Positions 10,944 through 22,242 of a stretch of DNA of 64,000 nt are shown piece by piece. Source of the DNA: Biscogniauxia marginata (lineage: Eukaryota; Ascomycota; Sordariomycetes; Xylariales; Xylariaceae); assembly GCA_022695795.1 (NCBI GenBank), contig MU404092.1, forward strand, positions 248,001 through 312,000, given 5' to 3'. The translations under genes were made by a program, and so were the position numbers. Under the pieces are notes generated by a model. It was given only the letters and a program-made list of their open reading frames with translations. It had not been told where the DNA came from and searched no databases. How positions within the stretch are numbered: position 1 is the first letter of the stretch; each line of letters begins with the position of its first letter.

Positions 10944-12573
10944 CTGGTCGTGGAGCTGTTAGCGGGTTGAAGGTATTCACGTCATCGCGCTCTGTCCCAA
11001 GCTCGTGCGACGGTAGCTAGGCGGGCTGTCGGGGTTGATGATCAGGTATGTAACGTTCAACGAAACTAGTTGCTAAAGGAACCGTACAAGAAAGCTGCGG
11101 TAAACGGCCACGCCGAGGTTGGCGAGCAGTTGAAAGCTTGGCCCGCATCTCGGCCTCGGTCGCGCCGATCCTTTCCGTTATAGATCTAGTATGGTAATAT
11201 TTGTGGCTTCGGCAACCTGCATAGCCACACCTCATGTGGCAGGCTTACCTACCTACCTACTTACCTAGCGACCCCGCTATACCTGTACCTAATTCCATCA
11301 CGGGCAATGTGCGTCTGTGCTCACCGACAGTTGCTAACTAAAACTGTGGCTCGTTCTATAAGCTTCCATACATCTGCCCTAGTAGGTACCGCTATACGGT
11401 TTATATCTTCTCGGGATTAGAAGGGCGCGGCTGCATGTGGCTTTCTTGCTAAACGGTTTTCTTAATTACAACCTCTTTTGGAACCTTCCGCGAGCAGACG
11501 CCGAGTGGTATGTTGATGGAAAGACCTGACTAAGACGCTCTCCCTGTCTACCTACCAACTACGAGTTCTGTGAACCCGGAGAAGCGCCACAAGTCTTACA
11601 CCGGAACTGGATAATTTGGTAGTCGGGCATGAAGTGCCTTTGGATCTTAGACTACGGCCCGGTTCTGACGATGACTGCACCTTGAGAATGGCCTGACAAA
11701 CATCCCCAAGGCTGTGGATGGGCTGTCGATAGGGCCCGACGCCTTTCCAACCTTCGTCCAATTAGGCGTTTGCGGCTGTGTCTACGAACCGCTAACTCCA
11801 CGGGGTCTCTAAAAGACGATACTTCCGCTTGCTGTTGGTCTCTATATAGCGAGATATGGTCAGCTGGCATGATCGAGTCGTCCTGTGGTAACTCTCGCAA
11901 AATGCCATCGACAATTTCGAGCCTCAAGGTGTTGGCATGGGGTAGTATCTCATTTGTCCCGATCGCGCATCATGGAAAGGCGTGGGAGATGCGCTACGGT
12001 AGTGTAATCCTACCTTGGTTCCAGTTGAGTCAACTGCAGACCGCTCTCACTGTCCGTGCCGCTCGAATCTGGCGAGACGCGTGATGCATAAGCGGACACA
12101 AGGATAATAGGTGCATGTTTGCGTCCAATCAACTCCCCTGCTCCATCTCGCATACAACTTCTAATGTAACCTACGGCGAGGTCTGGGTCGATACACGCCG
12201 CTCACTTTGGCATGTATCATTAATTATGTCATATTATACTCCGTCTCGAGTGGCTCAGTTGGAGGACTACGTGCTTGCCAAGCTCCGCTCCAGTTACGAG
12301 AGCTTCCCAAACCATCAGGACCTCCTCTTCACGCTATACTTGATCTATTGGCAGCTGTGAGGTCCTTATCTCGTAGGAACACCTGAACACTCCTATGGAC
12401 CCCTGTTTCCATAGGATCCTGTCAGAACTAAAAGCGTTGCCCTCAGCTCTTATATGAGGCATCTTTACCTCAGCCCTATCGTTCGATTATCGATCGAAGG
12501 ACAAACACCACTATCTATCTCTCATACTATCGTACTATCATATAGCAACACACCTGCTGCTTGAATCTTATAT
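10944..12573. other. Intergenic between PEX2 and a regulator
   Basis: About 1.6 kb holding both divergent promoters. It has a (TACC)n run at 11245-11267. Scattered short open frames at 11550-12360 lack start, splice and domain support and look like chance frames. Confidence 0.5.
11245..11267. repeat. (TACC)n microsatellite
   Basis: Imperfect tetranucleotide run TTACCTACCTACCTACTTAC. Similar TAGGTA/TACCTA words recur in most intergenic regions of the window. Confidence 0.8.
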
Positions 12574-14798
12574 ATGATTAGCGTGCGCGACGACCGCAAA
12601 TCTACGCCTGCGTCATTAAACAGAGGGTCTACGTCGCGGAATACTCTTATGGGGCAAGAGGCACAAAACGATGCAGTCCGTCCCAGTCGACAAACCTCTA
12701 GCGTCTCGTCGTCGGAAGGTGCCGAATCAAAAACTAGCAACCGATCCAAGGCCAACATTCGGGTGTCCCTAGCATGTGTACAGTGTCGTAGCAAGCAGTA
12801 CGTCTACTCTCGCTGCTTCTAGCTCATATTTATGTTGCTTGTCCAGAGGCGTGTTCGCCTGCCAAACGCTATTTGGAAAGTCATGGCTATGGGGGATGAC
12901 GGGCCTTCCCCGCACTCATGGCCTTGTTGAGTCGTTACTAAATTTGGCGATACAGTGTTAAATGTGATGCCACTTTGCCAGCTTGCAATCGCTGTCGACT
13001 CGAGGAGAAACCTTGCTTTTATGCGAAGTCGAGACGTGGGATTCGCGATCCCAAGAAACGAAGCTTGATATCAGACAAGCCTCCAGTGTCACCATCCAAA
13101 CCCCTTTTTTCAACACCAGGAACCTCCTCCCCAAGCACACCGGGTCACCATCCTAACAGTTTGCCTGGTGGCTGGAGTGTTTGCCCCAAGTCTCAGGAGT
13201 TGAGCTCACAGGCGAATGAACGTGATCTGCTATTCGACGCGTTCTACAATTATTTCCGTCCGAGCCATCCTTGCCTACCTCCAAAGAAATTCTTTCTTAG
13301 CCATATAGAGTCCGACCCCGACTCGTACCATTTTCTTATCTCCGTGATAAACTTCTGCGGCTCACTGTACATACCTCATGTCTGTTCGGAGGAGCTGAGA
13401 GAGACAGCGTATTCCGCCGCGTGTGGCTCGTTGCCGTTCACTGTACAGTCTGTACAAGGACTTGTCCTGCTCAGTGTCATTGCTTTTGGAGAACTCAAGT
13501 TCGACCACCATACTGGGTTTATGATCAGGGCGACCACAATGGCGGTAGAGCTCGGAATGCACCGCAAGTCTTTCGCTGATGTAACGCCCGACCCCATACT
13601 CGCTGAGAGTTATCGAAGAACATGGTGGTGCTTGACTCTCCACGATTCGCTACGGACAACTCAAGATAGGGGACACACCCTCTCAGTTGCTGACATAGAT
13701 TGCAATGTGGACTTGCCTTGCGAGGAATGGGAATATGAAGCAGGGGTAAGCTTCGTCTCTTAGCATTGAAATGGCAACGGGTTAAGCTGGACTCGGCCAG
13801 GATAATTCTGGCCTAGCCGGACCCTTAAGCCGCTGGCATAGTATTTGGTGTTAACCTATTTCCTAGGTTATCCCCCACCCGAAAAGTCGAATTGAGTACG
13901 AGGCACAAACCAATCTTGGATGCACTGATTTCTCTTCTATGGCGTTATTAGTCGATATGTGCAGGATACAAACAGAACTTGTATCGCCTTTCGAATTAAC
14001 CCCGGACGATAAAAAGCCCGAGATATTCCAGAGAGCCGACTCCCGAATCTGCGACTGGTTACGTCGCGTACCGAGGTGGAAGATGGATTTGGTTGATCCG
14101 GAGGGGAAAGTCGATATAGTCCTTTTCCAAGCAGTGGCTTTAGCACATATGTTCGTCCTCGTATGCCTCTTATAAGTTATGGATATTGTAGCTAACCTGA
14201 CAGAAATCGACTTCGAATTCGACAGTCTAGATCTAGACAGGGCCTCAATCTTGGCCAGTACTTTCCGATTGGGCCGGCGAGCGGTCCTGACCGCAAGGGA
14301 CAGGCGGTCAAAACTTTTGGCTGGAGTCCCCATCCTATTGATATCCAGGCTGCCAACGGCTTCTGTGACCTTTTCCGATATCCTTTGCCCCCAATGAATC
14401 TCTCTCCCGTACTGGCATTTGGGGCCCTTCGAGTGGCTCTAGCCTACCTGGATGCTTGCGTATTCCTGGGACTTGATTCATCAGAGTTTCGAGAGAAACT
14501 TAACACGGTTACCCAAGTTCTTACAGCGCATGGAAAGGCCTGGCCGCTTTCAAAGAGGGCAACGGAAGAGATCGATATCGTGATAAAGGAATACTTGACA
14601 CCGCGACCTCCGAATAGCTCGCGCTCTGAAAGCTCTTTGGATTCTGGAACATGGATGCCTATTCACAACAACCTCCTGAATAGGAACCTTTTTCTAGGTA
14701 CGGACCTTGTATTTGACCCCAATCAAGACTTCAACCTGATCCAGGAATGGACTGCGAATGGTACCTGGCCCAACCTTGTCAATGTTTATCCGGTATAG
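12574..14798 (+). CDS. Zn2Cys6 transcription factor
   Basis: A nuclear, sequence-specific regulator. Four exons are supported: introns 12798-12955 (GTACGT..CAG, inside the zinc cluster), 13746-13866 (GTAAGC..TAG) and 14161-14225, whose acceptor could instead be 14240. About 626 residues. After a Ser-rich basic N-terminus, splicing gives CVQCRSKHVKC then C85, C88 and C95, i.e. C68-x2-C71-x6-C78-x6-C85-x2-C88-x6-C95, a textbook binuclear cluster. RGIRDPKK linker and a Ser/Pro-rich segment follow. The fungal-specific middle homology region starts around residue 140 (LLFDAFYNYFRPSHPCLPP) and includes MAVELGMHRK and RRTWWCLTLHD. The C-terminus contains WSPHPIDIQAANGFCDLFRY. The target pathway cannot be told from the sequence. 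It diverges from PEX2. Confidence 0.88.
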
Positions 14799-15487
14799 AG
14801 GCTAAGGCATTCACCGGCTGCCCTCATATTGCGTTTGGGTATATGTGTAAATAAGGGGGAGGGCTTTGGAGTTGTAGGATACCTAGAAGCAACAAAGGAT
14901 GAAAAAGAGGAGTGGGAGCTTGAGCATACTTATGCCATTGGAGTACAAAAAGATGTGGCCGGATAGGCTTGAGCGTTACTTTCTGTGAAGCTGGGGGGAT
15001 TTGGCCCGATGATATTATAACCAGGAGCACATACCTAGTTCTTTGATTTCACAATACCCACCATCCTCGCAATGGGCACCGAGGAGTTTATAGAATCAAT
15101 CATGTTTATACCTGCCTACTTTTACATATACATGTATATATGTGTGAGGTACCTACGTTAATGGATGTCCACTTGGTCCACACACGTCGGGTGTGATGGG
15201 CTATTAAGGAGGTAGGTATGTACCTACGGTTTACATAGGTACCTATTGTGTGTACAGTACCTTCTTTGCCTGTTAGGTAATGCTTTATCGCGCTAACCTT
15301 ACAGGGCACAAGGGCTGTCAAGGTGGGGTTGACAGCTTTAAACCCAGACCCCAGACCCTGAGCTTTTTGCCCCGCGAACGCGACCATCATTTACTTAATC
15401 CCCCATCCCGTTCACAGTCACAAAAGCAAAGATAACTTCTTCAACATCGATACCGCGTCCACGCGACGCGTGCCGAATATTGCCACG
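14799..15487. other. Intergenic, promoter of the importin gene
   Basis: About 690 bp. No gene seen. A cluster of TAGGTAGGTA / TACCTACGG words lies at about 15209-15250. Confidence 0.5.
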
Positions 15488-18400
15488 ATGACCTTCGCCA
15501 TTGAGGTTCCCGGCGCTGCCAGCCCTCTTAGTCGAATCGAGCTGTGTCGTACTCTGCAGTCCGCATCTTCGCACGACAACAGCAAGCGTCAGGCCGCTGG
15601 TCAACAGCTCACGACCTGGGAATCCCATCAAGACTACTACCCAGCCTTACAAGTATGCCACTCTTTGCCTTTTCTGTGTCTGTATTCGTATTCTCGCCTT
15701 GTTTTTATGCTGACTTGCACATTCCAAACAGACTGTCTTTCTCGACAACAACCTACCGAGAGAAATCCGCCTCCTGGCCATCATTCAGTTGAAAAACGGC
15801 ATTGACCGGTTCTGGAGACACCACACTGTCAAAAATGCGATCCAACCGGCCGAGAAACACGCTATACGCTCCAACCTTTTCCGTGGCACGATCGAAGAAA
15901 GAGACAAGCAATTGGCAATGCACAATGCCCTAGTCATGGCCAAGATCATACGCATCGATTTTCCCCAGGAGTGGCCCGACCCGTTAACCACCCTTATTGA
16001 CCTGCTTAGAACCAACAAAGACGGCGACCAGCACCAGTTATCTGGCGCGCTCCTCATTCTTCTAAGAACAGTCAAGGAACTTGGATCAGCACGGTTGCGT
16101 AAGTCTCAGACTGCACTGCAATCAGTCACACCTGAGCTCGTCTACATCCTCGCCGAAATCTACGGTGCCAAGACAGCAGCATGGATAGCATTTTTGACTG
16201 GTGGTGGCGGTCAGCAGGACGATGTCAATCTAGCTATTGAGAACAGCCTCATGGCCTTCAAAATCCTTCGCCGGCTCCTGATAGTAGGCTATGAATACCC
16301 CCACAAAGACAAGACTGTCCAGCAAGTATGGACTTTCTCTCAGTCGCAGTTTGGTCAGTTTCTCAATTTTGTTGGCCATGATTCCCCTGTTCCTACACCC
16401 TATCTTGATAGTGTCGGGAAACATCTCCTTCAGTTCACCAAGCTCCACATCGGTATGGCAGATGTGCATCCTGCTAGTTTTGCCTCATTGCCAAACTCAA
16501 TAGACCTTGCCCGTGCATATTGGGATCTGGTCGCAAAATTCGCCGAAGTATATGACAAGTCGGGTGGCATTCGGCACGGGGGTTCTTCTGCAGGTGAAGC
16601 TAAAGCCAAAGTCGAGGGTCCCCTGCTTGAGAGACTGGCTCTGAAGGGATTGCTATTGACCAGAGCTTGCGTTAGAATGGCACACTATCCGAAACAGACA
16701 ATCAGATATCGGTCAAAACAAGAGACACAAGAACAGCAGCAAGCAATAGAATCAGTCAAGACGCATCTTCTAACAGACCAGCTTGTCATACAGATGGCCA
16801 ATGTCATCATTACACACCTATTTGTCTTTCGTAAGGCCGACTTAGATGCTTGGGAAGAAGACCCGCAAGAGTGGGAGCAACAGGAAGAAAGCCAAGGCAA
16901 TGCCTTTGAGTGGGAAGTCCGACCGTGTGCTGAGAAGCTCTTCCTAGATCTTATCACACAGTATAGGCACCTGCTTATGCAGCCGCTTCTGTCCTACTTT
17001 TCCACAGCTGAGAATCCTCAATCAGACATCGTAGTAAAGGAAGCAGTCTACACTGCTATGGGCTTAGCTGCTGCTGTAGTCGAGAGGGATTTTGATTTTG
17101 ATGCTGTGCTGAAGTCAACAATCGTGTCAGACGCACAGCAAAATGGCCACCTATGCCAGATACTCAGGCGTCGTATTGCTATCCTACTTAGCCAGTGGGT
17201 ACCAATCAAAGTCTCCAAGGAAATGCGTCCGCTGGTTTATGAGATCTTCCGGCATTTCCTCAACCCTAACGACTCATCTAATGACATTGTGGTCCGAATT
17301 ACGGCTGCGAGACAGCTCAAGGCTGTCGTTGATGAACTAGAATTCGATGGAGAAATGTTTCTTCCGTTTACTTCTGATGTTCTTACGGAGCTTATCAATC
17401 TGCTACGAACGGTTGAGATCGACGAGACAAAATTGGCAATTCTGGAGACGACAAGAAGCTTGATACAACGCATGGGGTCGCACGTCTCACGATTTGGTGA
17501 CTTCGTGATGGATGCTTTGCCTGGTATCTGGGAATCGGCAGGTGAGCTGGGGTTCATGATGAAACAGGCGGTTTTAGCCATCATGCAGACTTTGGTGGCG
17601 TCGATGAGGATGGAGTCGCAACGATATCAGCCCATGATGCTACCCTTGATTGCCGAGGCAACACAAGAAGGTACTGAGCTCTACCTTTATCTCATAGAGG
17701 AAGCGCTGGACTTGTGGATGAATATTCTCATTCACAGCTCGCCTCCCTTATCATCAGGAATGCTTGCCCTTGCAGAGACCGCTGTCAGACAACTCATAGA
17801 CCAGAACGAATACGCATTCTCGTACATATCTATTGTGGGTTGCTATATCACCCTGGCACCCGAGACTATGCTCGAAGACCGGATGCGACTCCCACTCTTG
17901 GAGTCGCTTTCTGCCTCTTTAAGTTCTAAGAGCCGCGAGCAACTTGGTGTGACAACGAAATATATCGAGGCATTGATACGTCTATCTCACGAGCTTGGAG
18001 GCGTGCATGGTCTGCAGGTGATGATTCAGGATATGGTAAAGTCGGGCTTCCTAACCAAGATCCTCGAGGGTATTCATGATGCCTATGAGGCCCACCAAAC
18101 ATCTGGGCCTAAGAAGAGACAGAGCAAGATAGGTCCTCTCATATTGACGGACTATTTCTCAATTCTCTCTAGACTCGCTGTCATTGATCCATCGGCATTC
18201 GTTGAGATGCTTGCCTCATTGGGCCCCCTTGATTTAGTATGGAACTGGCTTAGTGCGGAATGGTTCTCGAGCCTCGACAGCGTAGCAGATCTAAACCGGC
18301 AGAAGTTGAACCTGCTTGGTCTCACACGCCTCCTCGAGCTCCCGCAACCGATGCAGGGTCTCATCTTATCCAAGCTCCAGGATTATCTCTCGATGTGGAC

Positions 18401-18698
18401 GACCGTTATGGTTCAATTACTAGATGAGGACAATCCCGGCCAAGACCAGCTGGTGATCACGCACGATATTCAAGGCACGGAATGGGACACTCCTAAAGAC
18501 GTCAGAGAACGTACTCTGTGGAAAACCGACCCCGTTAAGAATGTTCAGTCACTTCCGTTCGTGAAGGAGAGGTTGCATAACCTCGTCCAGAGTGTTGGCG
18601 GAGAGCAGATATTCCAGGAAAACTGGGCTGTCAACGTGGACAAGGAGATTCTAGCGGGATTCCAAGCATTAGGCGTACCACGACATCATGAGTCGTAG
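15488..18698 (+). CDS. KAP120: Importin beta-type karyopherin (Kap120 / importin-11)
   Basis: About 1043 residues, the usual length of this karyopherin, from ATG 15488 with one intron at 15653-15731 (GTATGC..CAG, phase 0). Kap120/importin-11 carries cargo through nuclear pores under RanGTP control and in yeast has a role in export of the large ribosomal subunit. The N-terminus shows the importin-beta N-terminal pattern: a short helix with AAGQQLTTWE, then NNLPREIRLLAIIQLKNGID and the basic WRHHTVKNAI. The rest is all-helical repeat protein (HEAT-like), for example LLILLRTVKELG and VVKEAVYTAMGLAAAVVERD. The second exon is one uninterrupted 2.9-kb frame. The start at 15488 is preferred because it is the first ATG in frame. 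It is convergent with the DUF423 gene. The gene looks intact. Confidence 0.88.
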
Positions 18699-19701
18699 GG
18701 AACTCGAGCGCTGTGGAAACGACATGTCTGTGCATAGAAACGATACGGCCGTGCAAAACGTTAAGAATAACTATGTAGGTATGTGGATTGAGGTCATCAT
18801 GCGATCTGAAGGTCTCAGCAAAGGAGACTTTTGGTGGATGAGAGTGTAACATACCCGAGCTATTGTCAAGTGAGAAGAGTGAGGGAGAAAATTGGTGGAA
18901 GAATTCCGCAAGGCCCGGTTGGCCTGGAGTGGCGTGTTTGTATAATTGCAGAAGATACCAACCTCTCCGAAGACCTGAACATCGTTCGATACTTGGTCAC
19001 GAGGTAGCAATACTAGTATATTACTGAAGGCCCTCTTGTGTGATCATGGGATATTATATCTACGCTCCCCTAGATGTACGACTCGTTAGAGCCTACGCAC
19101 TCTTGACGCTACTCCGATGACTAGTCGCTATTTAACGCACTTCAGTAGGAGATCAGGGTATAAAGCTCTTACAACGGGTCTTAGATACGTTGCCTTGATA
19201 AGACAAACGTTCTTAACTCGACCTCCCTTCCTGGCTACATGGTCATTAGTTAACAAGTTTGAGAGATTATTCCATTGGGCAGGGAGGTCCGAATACATCT
19301 CAAAATCAGATTCAATGAAATTTTTTTTTTGGAAAGTTGAGATTGATACACACATATTTCGTACATAAAGACATTCATGCTGCTTGATAGGTATAGACCT
19401 GATTTATCACCCCGTCATATACGTATTTTTCAAACCAACCAGAGAATGCCTGATCTTTTCGCAACGGGCAACAACATGACTTAGCACTCACTGCCATTCA
19501 TTCACAGATAAATCCATATCCACATAAGCATCGACCCGATTTAGACATAGTGATTCCCCCAAATCTCCCCCTCCATACATTTCCATCTATACTTATATCT
19601 ATGCATCCCATCCCATATCATCTCATATCCTGCACTCCTCCAAACTAACCTACTAAGTTACGTAACTTTAATTTTAAAAATTTCCTTTCTCCCTTTGTTT
19701 C
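18699..19701. other. Intergenic between convergent genes
   Basis: About 1 kb between the 3' ends of the importin and DUF423 genes. AT-rich with poly-T near 19321; no gene seen. Confidence 0.5.
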
Positions 19702-20369
19702 TTAAAACGCCAGCGCGACCCAACCCCCGATCAGGCACAGACCCCCGAGCGGCGTCACGGGGCCCAGGAACCGGAACCGCGCCGGGTTCAGCGTCAACAG
19801 GTAGATGCTGCCGCTGAACAGGGTCATGCCCGCCGTCAGCAGGCCGCCCGCCGCCACGTTGTGCGGCGACGCGCGCGCGGCGACGAGGAGCGCCACCGAG
19901 TGGATTAGCTGGTAGAGGGGGTTAGTGGATGGGTGGGCTGGTATAGATGGGGGTTGGAGTTAGGGTTGGGGTCGGGGATTACGGGGGGAAGATAGGTAAT
20001 ATGGAGGGGAAGGGGGAAGGTGTGGGGGTGGGGGGTTATAGTATTATAACGGACAAAAAAAAGAGAAAAGGAAAAGAGACAGGGAAAGGAGGGTTACAAG
20101 TCAGGCATGGATCAGGGGCGTTATACCTGGTAGTGAGCCGCGGTGGCCCAGCTGGCGACCCGCGCCGGGTCCGCGATGATCTTCTTGAGGCCGTGCGCGC
20201 CGAAGGCGCCGAGGGCGACGGCCGCCGCGCCGTACGCGCAGCCCAGGGCCCAGAACATAGGACCGTTGTCGCGCCGCGTCCGCGTGCCGAGGCGGGTGGA
20301 GAGGCGGCGGGACGGAGACGACGGCGTGGTGACGGTTGTGGTGATCAGGGGGGTGGTGTCACCGGACAT
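19702..20369 (-). CDS. DUF423 family membrane protein
   Basis: Two exons (20127-20369 and 19702-19908) separated by a 218-bp intron (GTATAA..CAG, phase 0) give 149 residues. DUF423 proteins are small polytopic membrane proteins of unknown biochemical role found in bacteria and eukaryotes. The family core is clear: LGAFGAHGLKK in the first membrane region, TAAHYQ across the splice, LIHSVALL, then GMTLFSGSIYLLTL, FLGPVTPLGGLCLIGGW and a short ALAF end. The first 35 residues are a Thr/Ser/Arg-rich extension. The exons are strikingly GC-rich compared with the surroundings. The identification by the conserved HG, HY and FSGS motifs is strong; function is unknown. Confidence 0.9.
19917..20036. repeat. 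G-rich intronic tract with telomere-like words
   Basis: Inside the DUF423 intron the plus strand is almost pure purine/G, with many G3-G6 runs and the phrase TTAGGGTTGGGG. Because the gene is on the minus strand, its RNA is C-rich and the G-runs lie on the template strand. Confidence 0.8.
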
Positions 20370-21661
20370 TGGGTTTTCCTTTTTTTTCTTCTTTTTTTTT
20401 TCTGCAAAGTACCCGTGATGATGATACTAAGTGGGTGGTGAAATAGGTGGAAAGTGGCGGCTGGGATGGTTCAAGTGTTGTACTACCAAGTAGGCATGTA
20501 CATATAAGTATGCGGAATATTCGGTTGATGATGTCGGATGTTTCCGCGCTGGGTTCATCCCGAAATGTCGGGTCACCTGCATGTATGTAAACTAGTGTAC
20601 CTAGGTAGGTACGAAGCATAATGTCATTACGTAACGAGTTTATAGAAACTTATCGGTCACGTGATATGTAATTGTCTCCTTGTGCCCCCTTAATTCATAC
20701 CAAGACGTCAAAGTAGGGTTGACTAGCATACCTAGGTAGTCTAAGTTTATATCCGATGATGGTAGTAGGTAGGATCATTTCTAGCTATTTCTTTAGTGCA
20801 AAGCTCTAAATACCCAGGGAAACAGTTTGGAGCGGGCCGCGGAAAGGCCGTAGTGACTATAGTCGGGAGGCCCCATTGCCTTGGACTGCTTCATGAAAGG
20901 GGAGAGGAAGGTAATATTTCTTTATTTGACTCTTACTGCTTTTATACCCTGTATAACGAGTCTCTTGTTGGTTCTCCAATAGGATAGCTGTGGAGACGAA
21001 TATTTGTTACGATCCTACAGGGATTGGGACTCCAAAAGAGGAATGCGGGGAACTGATTGAACATCACGTGACCATTGACATGGTGGGAATGGATGTGGAA
21101 AATGAACACATCCAAGATGAACACATCCAATATGAACACATCCAGGATGAACACATCCAAGGATGCAACGGTATCCAACATACCAAAACAAGAAATATAA
21201 GAGAGAATGAATAAGTATAAGTAGATTTGAATTTCCTTTGTACCTAGTCATTCATTCTAGTTCTTTAGCTATCAATCTAAGACTACAGTCACTCTTTGAT
21301 ACTATAGTGAGAGTACCTTGAAATCTCTCTGACGAACAAAGCATTGTGAACCTCTTGAACCAACCTCGATCCACTGTTACCTTCAAATCAAGAAAACCCC
21401 AGTACGTACTCACCTGTGAGGTCAGCTGACTAGGAACACACAGGGAGGTTCGTCACAATATTCCTCTTCTCAAGAATGCTCGGGATAGTGGCCGTAGTTG
21501 TTTGGCTTGAGTGCCGAAGCCTAGGTAACTATCACATAGAAAGCAACTTGATGAATTCTCGTAGGAATCAGTTTCATTAGGATGATAAAAGCTTTCGGCT
21601 GCATCTTGCGCCGGGCAGATGAAGGGTGGTGGAATTATTCACAAAAAAAATAAAAAAGGTA
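20370..21661. other. Intergenic, no clear gene
   Basis: About 1.3 kb upstream of the DUF423 gene. It holds TAGGTA-type words (20598, 20730, 20766), a 15-bp tandem repeat (separate entry) and short open frames at 20796-20987 and 20990-21214. These two frames do not join cleanly by splicing, because the obvious acceptor near 20982 puts TAG in frame. Confidence 0.45.
21102..21162. repeat. 15-bp tandem repeat, about 4 copies
   Basis: The unit GAACACATCCARKATG-like (15 bp period) is repeated four times with few differences. In one plus frame it encodes a five-residue repeat (EHIQD/EHIQY). The surrounding frame is short and has no other coding support. Confidence 0.85.
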
Positions 21662-22108
21662 TAACGTACTACATAAGCGAGTAAACGAAACAATCTTGCG
21701 GACGAAATGGTTTCTTATACAAAATCGACTTTTTCGAAAATTTATAAATTTTCGCGTAAAAAATCAGAAAAAATCAGAATCCTTTTTTTTTAATTATATA
21801 ATTATATAATTTAATTAAAATTAAATTAAAATTAAATTAAATATTAAATATATAAAAATATATATATAAAAAGTTTATATATTTTATTTTAATTTTAATT
21901 TTTACGCTTTTTTTTAATATTTTTTAATATTAATATTTTTAAATATTAATTTTAATTAAATTATATAATTATATAACTAGAAAAAAAGGTCCGAGATTTT
22001 TTCTGATTTTTTACGCGAAAATTTATAAATTTTCGAAAAAGTCGATTTTGTATAAGAAACCATTTCGTCCGCAAGCTTGTTTCGTTTACTCGCTTGTGTG
22101 GTACGTTA
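21662..22108. mobile_element. Foldback / MITE-like element
   Basis: A 447-bp element. The left arm 21662-21775 and right arm 21995-22108 are inverted repeats of about 114 bp that differ at three positions. Two differences are C-to-T changes in CpA context in the left arm; the third is a G/T difference. The arms start TAACGTAC and contain CTTGCGGACGAAATGGTTTC. The core of about 220 bp is nearly pure A+T with nested palindromes and no coding frame. GGTA flanks both ends (21658-21661 and 22109-22112) and may be a target-site duplication. It encodes no transposase, so it would be non-autonomous. The superfamily is not recognisable. Confidence 0.85.
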
Positions 22109-22242
22109 GGTAGATCGTAAGAGGGACCCCCCTTTTGAACCCAGGCGAATGATTATTCAACCCCTCCTTTTTGGTCTAGAATTTGGAAGTCACAAGCTAC
22201 AGCGTATTTTGCCTGCTTGACAACGCTTGGATAGAGTCTTGG

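Noticed and set aside
11552..12360. Chain of frames between PEX2 and the regulator
   Set aside because: Frames on both strands are short, do not splice together and show no known domain.
21102..21162. CRISPR-like array
   Set aside because: Units are directly abutting with no spacers, and the genome is fungal.
20796..21214. Two-exon gene containing the EHIQD repeat
   Set aside because: The obvious donor and acceptor give a stop directly after the junction.
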